A DNA stretch of 64,000 bases from Fimbriimonas ginsengisoli Gsoil 348. Lineage in GTDB: Bacteria; Armatimonadota; Fimbriimonadia; Fimbriimonadales; Fimbriimonadaceae. The stretch is taken from assembly GCF_000724625.1 (NCBI RefSeq), contig NZ_CP007139.1, forward strand, positions 558,001 through 622,000, written 5' to 3'. Within the stretch, counting starts at the first letter, position 1; every line of letters begins with the position of its first letter. Below the pieces are notes generated by a model that was not told where the DNA came from, did not search any database, and was given only the letters and a program-made list of their open reading frames with translations. Below, in pieces: positions 1 through 7,229 of the stretch. Position numbers and translations under genes: made by a program.

Positions 1-1913
1 GGCGGGGTTTGAGTTTCCCCAAAGCTGCCTACCACGTAGTAGGTGTAAGACACCCCTGACTTCAGTCGGCGGTGGCGGAATTTAGGCTCTTTGAGATTTC
101 TTGCGGCGACGATGAAGTTGCCGCCGGTCGTGTACCAGACGGTGTACTTCGCACCGGGACGCTTTTGCCAAGTAAGCGTAACTTCGCCGGGCCCGGGCCT
201 CGCTTTTAGGTGGGAGATGGGAAGAATCTGCATCCCATGTGATAACTCGTCGCCCGGGTTGTTGATGTTCACGACCTTGATAGGTCCAGTCATCTCGTAA
301 ATCGCCTTGAACTTTGGCGTATCCAAGTGAGCGAGATCCTCGGTAGCTCCCCAGCAACCGAAGCGGCTGGCAGAGCTCGACAAAGCGAAGTACGTCGCGA
401 TGTCCCCGCCGAGCCCATAGAAATGATCGAGGAAGTGGTGGAGAACCAGCTCCTTCATTTGGGGCAAACGGTTCGCCCGGATCCGGTTACCGATGTTCGT
501 GGGATCGCCCCCTCCGTTATCAGGCCCCGCCTCGTACGCCGCGAGTTTCAACCCGTACTTGGTCGCGATCGCTTTGAGTTGCTTGGTGTAGGCGCGTCCC
601 GCCAGACTATCCTGCCGCATCGCCTCCAGCACCTCCTCCGGAGTCGCCGTTTTGGCGGCGCCCTGGTCGTTCATATAAGCGGTTTCCGCCATCGCATAGA
701 AGTAGCTCTTCGGCGCGCCGTACGTCTTCTCCATCCAACCCAATACCTCGTCGTACCAGGCCGGCTGAATTGTCCATGCCGCATAGATGGGCCGGATGCG
801 GTTCTGCAGCGACCCCGCTCCAAAAACCGATTCGAAGATCTTGGCGATCTGGTAGAGCCGCTGGGCATGGCGGCGGCGCGACCATTGCTCCTGGTCGGTC
901 GAGCCGTCGCGGTTGAGCGGCGAGTTCCCTTGCCCCACCTCGTCCACCGCCGCCAGCTTGTTCCAGATGTATTGGGAGAACCCAAAGTTCCAGACCTCGT
1001 TGCTGTGCTCGACGTAGATCTTCAGTTTCGGATCGAGGTCCCGCTTCAGCATCTGGGCGAGTTGGTAAATGTAGCTCGACTTGTCGTCGGGCGAAGCGCC
1101 GGTGGCGGAGACCGGGATGTTAATCCACAGATCTTTGTGGGTTAAATTGGCGAGCTGGACGATGTACTCCCAAGCGACCCCGTGGGTCCCTGGCCGTAGC
1201 CCTTCCATCCCTTGGCTCGCATCGGTCGGCCAAGTGCGGTCTTCCCAGCGAATGAGGTGGTGGCCGCGATCGCCGTAGTAGCCGGCTTGGTAGTTGGTAT
1301 CCAACCAGCCCATCGTCCGCAAATACGAGAACGGCTGCAGCGCCTTGAGAAAGTCTTTGGTGAAGACCTCGTGGGTATCCGCCGGATACCCAGGCCGGAT
1401 CAAGCGAAGACCCGTGATGCCGCTCAAGGGAGGCGACCAGCTATCGCGTTGAGTATGTGTGAAAGCGAGAATGATCAGGTTCGGCGCGCCCTTTGGCAGG
1501 ATGACTTCGGCCCGACTGGTGTTGCGGCTCGGGTCGTATGTCAGGCCCCGAACCTGGACGGGCGATCCCCCGGTGGGCGCCACGTCCGCCTTGCCTAGAA
1601 ACGACAGGTGATACGTTCCGCTTTCGTCCGGCTGGTAATGGTCCGGATCGTCCATCGGCGGCGCCCACGCCATCGTCGGGCGGTCGTCCATGAGGACAGT
1701 GAAACCGTCCCCTTTCGGCCACCCGCTCTCGTCGGTCGGCACCGGCTTGTCGCCGCCAATCTGCTGGAAAGGCCGAAGCCGCTTGGCGATATCGACGAAC
1801 GCGCTCGGATGGTCGCTAACTTCTACGCCCAAGGGGCCGATGAGCGGCCGCTGGGGAGCGGCGCCCGAGCAGGAGGACACGAGCGCCACGAAAGCCACCA
1901 ACGTCTGGATCAT
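1..1913 (-). CDS. secreted glycosidase-like protein with C-terminal fibronectin III-like domain (3' end outside window)
   Basis: An uninterrupted reading frame runs from ATG at 1913 to the left edge, about 637 codons with no stop. The N-terminus MIQTLVAFVALVSSCSG looks like a short lipoprotein signal with a weak lipobox (VSSC). The central part carries IYVEHSNEVWNF, a motif I associate with secreted TIM-barrel glycosidase-like proteins of Planctomycetota and relatives. The last part seen (GEVTLTWQKRPGAKYTVWY and SGVSYTYYVVGS) has the pattern of a fibronectin type III domain. The likely job is binding or cleaving polysaccharide outside the cell; substrate and catalytic residues cannot be fixed. 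It is transcribed away from the GNAT gene at 1990. Confidence 0.85.
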   Translation of the reverse strand, partial: MIQTLVAFVALVSSCSGAAPQRPLIGPLGVEVSDHPSAFVDIAKRLRPFQQIGGDKPVPTDESGWPKGDGFTVLMDDRPTMAWAPPMDDPDHYQPDESGTYHLSFLGKADVAPTGGSPVQVRGLTYDPSRNTSRAEVILPKGAPNLIILAFTHTQRDSWSPPLSGITGLRLIRPGYPADTHEVFTKDFLKALQPFSYLRTMGWLDTNYQAGYYGDRGHHLIRWEDRTWPTDASQGMEGLRPGTHGVAWEYIVQLANLTHKDLWINIPVSATGASPDDKSSYIYQLAQMLKRDLDPKLKIYVEHSNEVWNFGFSQYIWNKLAAVDEVGQGNSPLNRDGSTDQEQWSRRRHAQRLYQIAKIFESVFGAGSLQNRIRPIYAAWTIQPAWYDEVLGWMEKTYGAPKSYFYAMAETAYMNDQGAAKTATPEEVLEAMRQDSLAGRAYTKQLKAIATKYGLKLAAYEAGPDNGGGDPTNIGNRIRANRLPQMKELVLHHFLDHFYGLGGDIATYFALSSSASRFGCWGATEDLAHLDTPKFKAIYEMTGPIKVVNINNPGDELSHGMQILPISHLKARPGPGEVTLTWQKRPGAKYTVWYTTGGNFIVAARNLKEPKFRHRRLKSGVSYTYYVVGSFGETQTP

Positions 1914-1951
1914 GCCTAAGGTTAACGCGTTTACATCGTAATGTCAAGGGG

Positions 1952-1977
1952 TCATCGGCGAGGACGCCGACGCTACG
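1952..1977 (-). repeat. GTAGC-type hairpin repeat
   Basis: On the minus strand this reads CGTAGC, then GTCGGCG, TCCT, CGCCGAT, then GA. It is a small palindrome with a fixed GTAGC flank, and similar copies occur at 4746, 5650, 6290, 19166 and 61071. It lies between the divergent starts of the glycosidase-like gene and the GNAT gene. Confidence 0.6.
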
Positions 1978-1989
1978 GGCGGACCACTC

Positions 1990-2850
1990 ATGCCACGATA
2001 TCGCGTGGATATCCGCGCGATGAAACGGGAAGAGGTGGATTGGGCCGTCCAACTCGCGGCGAAAGAAGGGTGGAACCCGGGACTCAGTGACGCCGAGTGC
2101 TTCTACCGGACCGACCCCGAAGGATTCCTTATCGGACTGCTAGATGGAGAACCCGTGGGGTGCATCTCCGCCGTCCGGTATCCCGAAGGTTTCGGGTTCA
2201 TGGGGTTCTACATCGTATTGCCCGAGCATCGGGGCAAGGGCTATAGCCTCGACCTATGGAAAGTGGCGATGGACCGAATGCAGGGGTACAACGCCGGCGG
2301 CGATGGCGTCGTCGAGATGATCCCGAAGTACCTGTCCGCCGGGTTCAATCTCGCCTATCGAAACATCCGTTATGGCGGCTCCCCACCGTCCCTCGCGCGC
2401 AACTCGCCGGATGTGGTTCAGATCGGCCCCAATTCGGACGGGCTGCACGTCACGTTCGACGAAGTCGCCGCCTACGACCGGCGATGCTTTCCGGCGCCTC
2501 GCGACTCGTTCCTTCGCTGCTGGCTAAACAACCCAAGCTATGCCGTCGTTTCCGACGGCCGGTTGAAGGGTTACGGAACTATCCGGCGATGCTGGGAAGG
2601 CTTCAAAATCGGCCCGCTCTTCGCCGATGACGCCGCCGTCGCCGATGAGTTGTTTCGAGCGCTTTGCCATCGAACAGACGGCGAAGGCCCCGTTTTCCTT
2701 GATGTCCCGGAACCGAATGCTGCCGCCGTGAAGCTGGCCGAAAGCAACGGCCTGAAGAAAGTTTTCGAAACCGCCCGAATCTACACCGGCCCCGCGCCGG
2801 ACATCGATCTCGATAAAGTGTTCGGCGTGACCACCTTTGAATTAGGCTAG
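1990..2850 (+). CDS. GNAT family N-acetyltransferase (YitH-like, two-domain)
   Basis: A 286-residue protein. The N-terminal half has the GNAT acetyl-CoA signature: FMGFYIVLPEHRGKGYSLDL at about residues 71-90 holds the V-x-P-x-x-R-G-x-G-type pyrophosphate-binding loop. The C-terminal half, with VFLDVPEPNAAAVKLAESNG, resembles the second domain of YitH-type acetyltransferases. It should move an acetyl group from acetyl-CoA to an amine; the acceptor is unknown. It converges with the ABC exporter downstream: both stop codons fall in one CTAG at 2847-2850, so no spacer is left for a terminator. Confidence 0.85.
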   Translation: MPRYRVDIRAMKREEVDWAVQLAAKEGWNPGLSDAECFYRTDPEGFLIGLLDGEPVGCISAVRYPEGFGFMGFYIVLPEHRGKGYSLDLWKVAMDRMQGYNAGGDGVVEMIPKYLSAGFNLAYRNIRYGGSPPSLARNSPDVVQIGPNSDGLHVTFDEVAAYDRRCFPAPRDSFLRCWLNNPSYAVVSDGRLKGYGTIRRCWEGFKIGPLFADDAAVADELFRALCHRTDGEGPVFLDVPEPNAAAVKLAESNGLKKVFETARIYTGPAPDIDLDKVFGVTTFELG

Positions 2851-4634
2851 CTCGCCGCCTGAAGGGCGACTCGGAACTGCTCGTTGTAGAGGCGCGAATA
2901 CAAACCCTCGTTCCGTAAGAGCTGGCGGTGGGTGCCGATCTCGGTGACGATGCCGCGCTCCAGGACGACGATCTTCTCGGCCTTGACGATCGTCGAGAGC
3001 CGGTGGGCGATGACGAAGCTCGTCCGTCCCGCCATCAGATTGTCGAGCGCCGCCTGAAGCAGCGCCTCTGTCTGCGAATCGAGCGACGACGTCGCCTCGT
3101 CTAAGATCAAGATTCGAGGGTCGGCCAGCAACGCGCGAGCGATGGCGACCCGCTGCTTCTCGCCGACCGAGAGCTTGATCCCCTCCTCGCCGATCCGCGT
3201 TTCGTACCCGTCCGGCAGCGCAGCGATCGCATCGTGAATACTCGCCGCCCGGGCCGCTTCCTCAACCTCCTCGTCCGTCGCCTCCATCCTGCCGTAGCGG
3301 ATGTTCTCCCGAATGGTCGTGTTGAAGAGGATGCTCTCCTGAGCCACCACTCCGACCTGAGAACGATACGAGGAGATCTGCGTATCTCGCAAGTCGATGT
3401 CGTCCAACATGATCCGCCCCGAAGTCGGATCGTAATGGCGGAGCAACAGGCTCGCGAGGGTGGTCTTCCCGCTCCCCGAGAAGCCGACCAAGGCGACCAT
3501 CTCGCCGGGATTCACGGTGAAGTCGATCCCTTTCAAAACCGGCTGCCCCGGTTCGTATTCGAACCATACATCCTCGAACCGCACCTCGCCCCGGATCTTT
3601 GGCATCGGCAGCGCGCCCGGCAGGTCCAGCACCTCGTTCTTAGTATCGAGGGTGCGGAAGATTCGCTCCAGCGCGGCCTGGGTCCGGGCGATCGGATCGA
3701 GGCTCACGAGGAACCTAACGATCGGGCCATACACGTAGGTGACCGCGTAAAGCAAGAACATCACAAGGGTCCCCGCCTCCATCTTCCCTTCGAGGCAAAG
3801 GCGGCCGCCGTAGAGAAGTACGAGGCCGGTCGCCACGCCGCACAGGGCGTCCGCCACCGTCCAGAGCGCTCCGCCGAGCGCCCCCTGATGGACGTTTAAT
3901 CCCATCAGCTCCCGCGTGGTGACCATGAAGCTGCGGGCCTCCCATCGCTCTTGACCGAACCCTTTTACCGTCTGGATTCCCGCCAGCTTCTCCTGCATCT
4001 GGCCGTACATGGAGTCGCGGCGGGCTCGGATCTTATCGCTGGTTTGAACTAGCGGCTTATAAAAATGGCGGAAGCTGAGAATGTAAACCGGGGCCACCCC
4101 GAGGCTGAGCAAAGCCATCACCGGATTGATGCTGAACAGCACCACGATGACGAGGACGAGCTGCACGAAGTCGCCCATCATCGTGGTCAAATTGCCGGTG
4201 ATGAGCTGCTGGACCGACGTCGCGTCGTTGATCACGTTGCTGACCAGCTTGCCGGTTTGGTTCTTCTCGAAGTACGCGATCGGCAACGATTGCATGTGCG
4301 CCAGCATCCGCTCGCGGATGTGCAGCAAGAACCGCTGCCCGAGCGAAGACATCGATACCGCAAGCGCATAAGCGAGGAGCGCCTGAGCGCCGGCCAGCGA
4401 GACGATCATCACCAAATACAGGACGGTATTGATATGCTCGCCGCGCTGCAAACGGTTGACGATGTCACCCAGCACGAACGGAGGGAGAAACCCGAAGACG
4501 CTCTGCGCGATGGTGAGGAAAACGCAAAGCGCCATGGAGCGCCGGAACGGTTTCAGTTCCGGGAGCAGCCGGCGAAGCGGGTTAGGTCCCTGCCCGCCGG
4601 CCCCACGTTCTTCCGGCTCTTCGGAGCGTGCCAT
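2847..4634 (-). CDS. ABC exporter, fused membrane and ATPase domains (MsbA/lipid A exporter-like)
   Basis: A 595-residue half-transporter of the usual length for type IV (MsbA/BmrA-like) ABC exporters. The N-terminal 330 residues hold about six hydrophobic helices. The ATPase domain has Walker A GFSGSGKTT, signature LSVGEKQR, Walker B ILILDEATSSLD and the H-loop AHRLST. It probably works as a homodimer in the inner membrane exporting lipid, drug or peptide, because no partner half-transporter lies nearby. The first 20 residues are charged and cytoplasmic. Its 3' end overlaps the GNAT stop by 4 bp on the opposite strand. The upstream gap (4635-4858) holds composite hairpin repeats. Confidence 0.92.
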   Translation of the reverse strand: MARSEEPEERGAGGQGPNPLRRLLPELKPFRRSMALCVFLTIAQSVFGFLPPFVLGDIVNRLQRGEHINTVLYLVMIVSLAGAQALLAYALAVSMSSLGQRFLLHIRERMLAHMQSLPIAYFEKNQTGKLVSNVINDATSVQQLITGNLTTMMGDFVQLVLVIVVLFSINPVMALLSLGVAPVYILSFRHFYKPLVQTSDKIRARRDSMYGQMQEKLAGIQTVKGFGQERWEARSFMVTTRELMGLNVHQGALGGALWTVADALCGVATGLVLLYGGRLCLEGKMEAGTLVMFLLYAVTYVYGPIVRFLVSLDPIARTQAALERIFRTLDTKNEVLDLPGALPMPKIRGEVRFEDVWFEYEPGQPVLKGIDFTVNPGEMVALVGFSGSGKTTLASLLLRHYDPTSGRIMLDDIDLRDTQISSYRSQVGVVAQESILFNTTIRENIRYGRMEATDEEVEEAARAASIHDAIAALPDGYETRIGEEGIKLSVGEKQRVAIARALLADPRILILDEATSSLDSQTEALLQAALDNLMAGRTSFVIAHRLSTIVKAEKIVVLERGIVTEIGTHRQLLRNEGLYSRLYNEQFRVALQAAS

Positions 4635-4696
4635 GGAGATTTGGGGAGTTTACGTAAATGAGACGACGCTCATGGGCGAAAAGACCCTTCGTTTTC

Positions 4697-4856
4697 CGTG
4701 GCACGGGCTTCCAGCCCGTGTGTATCACGACCATCCTGGTCGTGTGAACGTAGCATCGGCTCTCAGCCGATGAACCCCCACAACCATCCTTAGTCCTGTG
4801 AAAGGGCCAAGGGCTGGAAGCCCTTGGGACCCACTGGCAAGATGCCAGTGCCACGG
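4697..4856. repeat. composite of TCC/GGA-loop hairpins with CCGTGGCAC inverted ends
   Basis: The element begins CCGTGGCAC and ends GTGCCACGG, a perfect 9-bp inverted pair. Inside are consecutive hairpins with three-base loops: CACGGGCT-TCC-AGCCCGTG, CACGACCA-TCC-TGGTCGTG, ATCGGCT-CTC-AGCCGAT (the GTAGC-type repeat), AAGGGCT-GGA-AGCCCTT and ACTGGCA-AGA-TGCCAGT. Related composites lie at 27129-27232 and 44735-44826. It fills the gap between two minus-strand genes and ends 3 bp from the stop of the isomerase. Confidence 0.8.
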
Positions 4857-4858
4857 TA

Positions 4859-5635
4859 TTACCTTTCCGACAAAAACCGGTAGCTCGAATCCAAACAGTC
4901 GAACGGGTCGCGGCGGCAGATGTCCTGCTCCACCGCGTGCCACTCCACGCCGGCCTCGTTGGCGGCGGAGAGGATGGCGTCCCAATTGAGGTTCCCTTCC
5001 CCTACCGGGGCCATGACGCCTCCCTCCTTCGGAACCACTTCCATGTCCTTCACGTGAATCACCGGTACGCGGCCCGCGAGGCGGCGCAAAAGCGCCGCGG
5101 GATCGGCCCCCGCATGAGCCACCCAGTAGGTGTCCACTTCCAGCATCAAATCGGGCGCTCCCTCCTCGATCAGAATCTCGTAACAGGGTCGGCCGGTTTC
5201 AGGATCGCGGATGAATTCATGCGAGTGGTTGTGATAGCCGAAGCGGATTCCCGCCTCTTTGAGCCCGGCGATCACCGGTTGTGCGTCTTTGAGAAACCGG
5301 CGATAGGCGTCGGCATCTTGGCCGTAGTCCCAGATGCCTCCGATCGCGACGTAGTCGCAGCCCAGCGTCTTGTGGAACTCGATCTCCTCGTCGAGGTTAT
5401 CCACCAAACGATTCCACGGCCGGTGGGTGGCGCAGCAGACGAGGCCGTTCTCGTCCAATAGTTCGCGTGCTCGGGCCGCATTCACCGTCGGCGCGTCCCC
5501 GTTCATGCAACCGATCGCCGAAAGCTGGACCCCCTCGTAGCCGATGCCGTGGCACATCCGCAGGACGTCCGCGAACCCCTCTTCCGTGCCCGTAAAGTCC
5601 CGTACCGTATAAAGCTGCGCCGCCAGCCGTGCCAT
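4859..5635 (-). CDS. sugar phosphate isomerase/epimerase family protein (xylose isomerase-like TIM barrel)
   Basis: 258 residues, normal length for the AP-endonuclease 2 / sugar isomerase superfamily. Metal-site segments are visible in order: GYHNHSHEF, LEVDTYWVAHAG, PVIHVKDME, PVGEGNLNW and WHAVEQD. These supply the Glu, Asp and His residues that bind a divalent metal in this family. It likely isomerises, epimerises or cleaves a sugar or polyol, perhaps a ring such as inosose; the substrate cannot be read from sequence. There is no signal peptide, so it is cytosolic. It is divergent from RidA, with a GTAGC-type hairpin repeat in the gap. Confidence 0.85.
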   Translation of the reverse strand: MARLAAQLYTVRDFTGTEEGFADVLRMCHGIGYEGVQLSAIGCMNGDAPTVNAARARELLDENGLVCCATHRPWNRLVDNLDEEIEFHKTLGCDYVAIGGIWDYGQDADAYRRFLKDAQPVIAGLKEAGIRFGYHNHSHEFIRDPETGRPCYEILIEEGAPDLMLEVDTYWVAHAGADPAALLRRLAGRVPVIHVKDMEVVPKEGGVMAPVGEGNLNWDAILSAANEAGVEWHAVEQDICRRDPFDCLDSSYRFLSER

Positions 5636-5649
5636 CAGCCCACGTTACC

Positions 5650-5674
5650 CGTAGCGTCGGCGTCCCGCCGATGA
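5650..5674 (+). repeat. GTAGC-type hairpin repeat with TCC loop
   Basis: Reads CGTAGCG, then the stem TCGGCG-TCC-CGCCGA, then TGA. It belongs to the same family as the copies at 1952 and 61071 and also has the TCC triloop. It lies between the divergent isomerase and ridA-like genes. Confidence 0.65.
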
Positions 5675-5718
5675 TTCCCCAGTTGAAGGGTTGTACGAAG
5701 GCTGTGCCAAATTAAACG

Positions 5719-6108
5719 ATGCGCGAAAGAAAACTCATCTCCAGCGGCTCGAGGTTTGAGAGGGAGATCGGATACTCCCGCGCGGTGGTCGACGGCCGAT
5801 GGGTTTTCGTCTCCGGAACCACCGGATTCGACTACGCCACGATGACGCTCGCGTCCAGCGTCGTGGAGCAGACAGAGCAGTGCTTCAAGAACATCGAAGC
5901 CGCTCTAGCCGAGGCCGGGGCCACGCTAGCGGACGTCGTGCGGGTGCACTACATCCTGCCCGATCCGTCCGAGTTCGAAGCCTGCTGGCCGGTTCTCAAC
6001 CGTTATTTCGGCGAGGTCCGCCCCGCCGCCACGATGTTCTCCGCCAACCTACTCGACTCCAGGATGAGGATCGAAATCGAGGTCACGGCACTGAAGCGGG
6101 GGAGTTAG
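5719..6108 (+). CDS. RidA family protein (YjgF/YER057c/UK114)
   Basis: 129 residues, the standard size for RidA-family trimers, which hydrolyse reactive enamine/imine intermediates from amino-acid metabolism or have adopted other small-molecule roles. Family features are VSGTTGFD near residue 32, VVRVHYILPD, and VRPAATMFSANLL, which carries the conserved arginine of the active-site cleft. It matches a RidA subgroup rather than the archetype, so deaminase activity is uncertain. The stop codon lies inside the first unit of a heptamer repeat beginning at 6103, so the repeat reaches into the end of the gene. Confidence 0.9.
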   Translation: MRERKLISSGSRFEREIGYSRAVVDGRWVFVSGTTGFDYATMTLASSVVEQTEQCFKNIEAALAEAGATLADVVRVHYILPDPSEFEACWPVLNRYFGEVRPAATMFSANLLDSRMRIEIEVTALKRGS

Positions 6109-6130
6109 CCGTTGGCGGTTGGCAGTTCGG
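6103..6130 (+). repeat. heptamer repeat (AGTTAGC / CGTTGGC / GGTTGGC)
   Basis: Four successive 7-base units: AGTTAGC, CGTTGGC, GGTTGGC, AGTTCGG. This is the same degenerate heptamer, on one strand or the other, as the arrays at 13089-13116 and 59396-59461. It overlaps the stop codon of the RidA gene. Confidence 0.65.
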
Positions 6131-6159
6131 AAGGGAAGGCTGATCGAGATAGGATTGGC

Positions 6160-6278
6160 GATCCCTCCCGACGCGCCGTCGGGCAGGGTCCGCCCATCGG
6201 TCGGGCAATCCCCTTGCCGCTCTTGGATGGGAAGCCCCGCAGGAACGGGACCCTCCAGAGCGCGCGTCGGGAGGGATC
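6160..6278. repeat. 119-bp element with inverted ends (GATCCCTCCCGACGCG family)
   Basis: The left end is GATCCCTCCCGACGCGCCGT and the right end is its imperfect reverse complement, ending CGTCGGGAGGGATC. A closer-matched copy of almost the same length is at 19199-19318 and a partial copy at 17096. No coding frame of note is inside. It resembles a miniature mobile element or a structured intergenic repeat; no target-site duplication is obvious. Confidence 0.7.
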
Positions 6279-6289
6279 GTTCGGGTTCA

Positions 6290-6312
6290 CCGGCGGGGAG
6301 CCGATGCTACGG
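6290..6312 (-). repeat. GTAGC-type hairpin repeat (degenerate)
   Basis: On the minus strand: CCGTAGC, ATCGGCT, CCC, CGCCGG. One stem position is mismatched compared with the copies at 5650 and 61071. It directly follows the 119-bp element and precedes the glycosylasparaginase gene. Confidence 0.5.
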
Positions 6313-6341
6313 ATCACGTCCGCCGAGTAACCTGTCTCCTT

Positions 6342-7223
6342 ATGACGATCTTCCTCGCGACGTGGCGAGAACCTGGACAGACGGCGGTGGAAACCGCTTG
6401 GCAAGCCCACCAAAAGGGGGGCGACCTGCGAACGTGCCTCGAAGAAGGGCTGGCGGCGTGCGAGCTCGACCCTAAGTACCTTGCCATCGGCCTCGGGTCG
6501 CTCGCCAACGCGGATGGCGAGCTGGAACTGGACGCCGCGATGATGGACGGCGCCGACCTCTCCGCGGGCGCAGTCTGCGCAGTTCAAAACATCTGCCCAG
6601 TGATCTCGGTAGCAAGGAAGGTGCTCGAAGACACCCCGCACGTGATGCTGGCCGGCGACCAAGCCAAGAGATTCGCGATGGAAAAGGGATTCAAACCCCA
6701 GAACTTGATGACCGAGGAAGCGGTGCGGCAATACGATGCATGGCGAGCGGGCAAGATCGGTTTTCAGTACATCCACACCACCGACGAGCACAAGCACGGC
6801 GACACCGTAACGATGCTCGGATGGCAAGACGGACACATGGTGTCGGCAAGTGCCACGAGCGGCCTCGCATGGAAGCTTCCGGGCCGCGTGGGTGACTCTC
6901 CCATCATCGGAGCCGGAATCTATGCCGACGACGAAGCCGGCGCGGCGGGTGCAACCGGCCTCGGAGAGGAGCTCTGGAAGGCGTGCGCGTCGTTCCGCAC
7001 CGTCGAAGGGATGCGTCGCGGCCTGACCGCCCAGGAAGCCTGCGACGACACAATTAAGCAAATGATGCGCCGGCAACCCGCCAGCCTCGAGATTCCATGT
7101 GTCGTCCTTGCCATTAGCAAAGAAGGTGACTTCGGCGCCGCCACCACCGAAGGCGTATTCCACCTCTGGAACTGCGTGGACGGGGAAGTTTCGGTACGAG
7201 AGGTAACCGCCCCGGGTCAATAG
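6342..7223 (+). CDS. glycosylasparaginase (N4-beta-N-acetylglucosaminyl-L-asparaginase), Ntn hydrolase
   Basis: 293 residues, ending 6 bp before selB. The catalytic threonine is expected in [11 protein letters not shown] (about residues 150-160), where autocleavage exposes Thr as the N-terminal nucleophile. The following segment [17 protein letters not shown] and [12 protein letters not shown] match the human enzyme's [17 protein letters not shown] almost word for word, including the arginine and aspartate that bind the asparagine alpha groups. It should hydrolyse GlcNAc-asparagine or act as an isoaspartyl/asparaginase relative. No signal peptide is seen, whereas some bacterial homologues are exported. 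It probably shares a transcript with selB. Confidence 0.92.
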   Translation: MTIFLATWREPGQTAVETAWQAHQKGGDLRTCLEEGLAACELDPKYLAIGLGSLANADGELELDAAMMDGADLSAGAVCAVQNICPVISVARKVLEDTPHVMLAGDQAKRFAMEKGFKPQNLMTEEAVRQYDAWRAGKIGFQYIHTTDEHKHGDTVTMLGWQDGHMVSASATSGLAWKLPGRVGDSPIIGAGIYADDEAGAAGATGLGEELWKACASFRTVEGMRRGLTAQEACDDTIKQMMRRQPASLEIPCVVLAISKEGDFGAATTEGVFHLWNCVDGEVSVREVTAPGQ

Positions 7224-7229
7224 CAATTT

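Noticed and set aside
327-1145. A 272-codon plus-strand frame at the left end
   Set aside because: It is the antisense shadow of the secreted glycosidase-like gene; Arg/Leu-rich with no motif.
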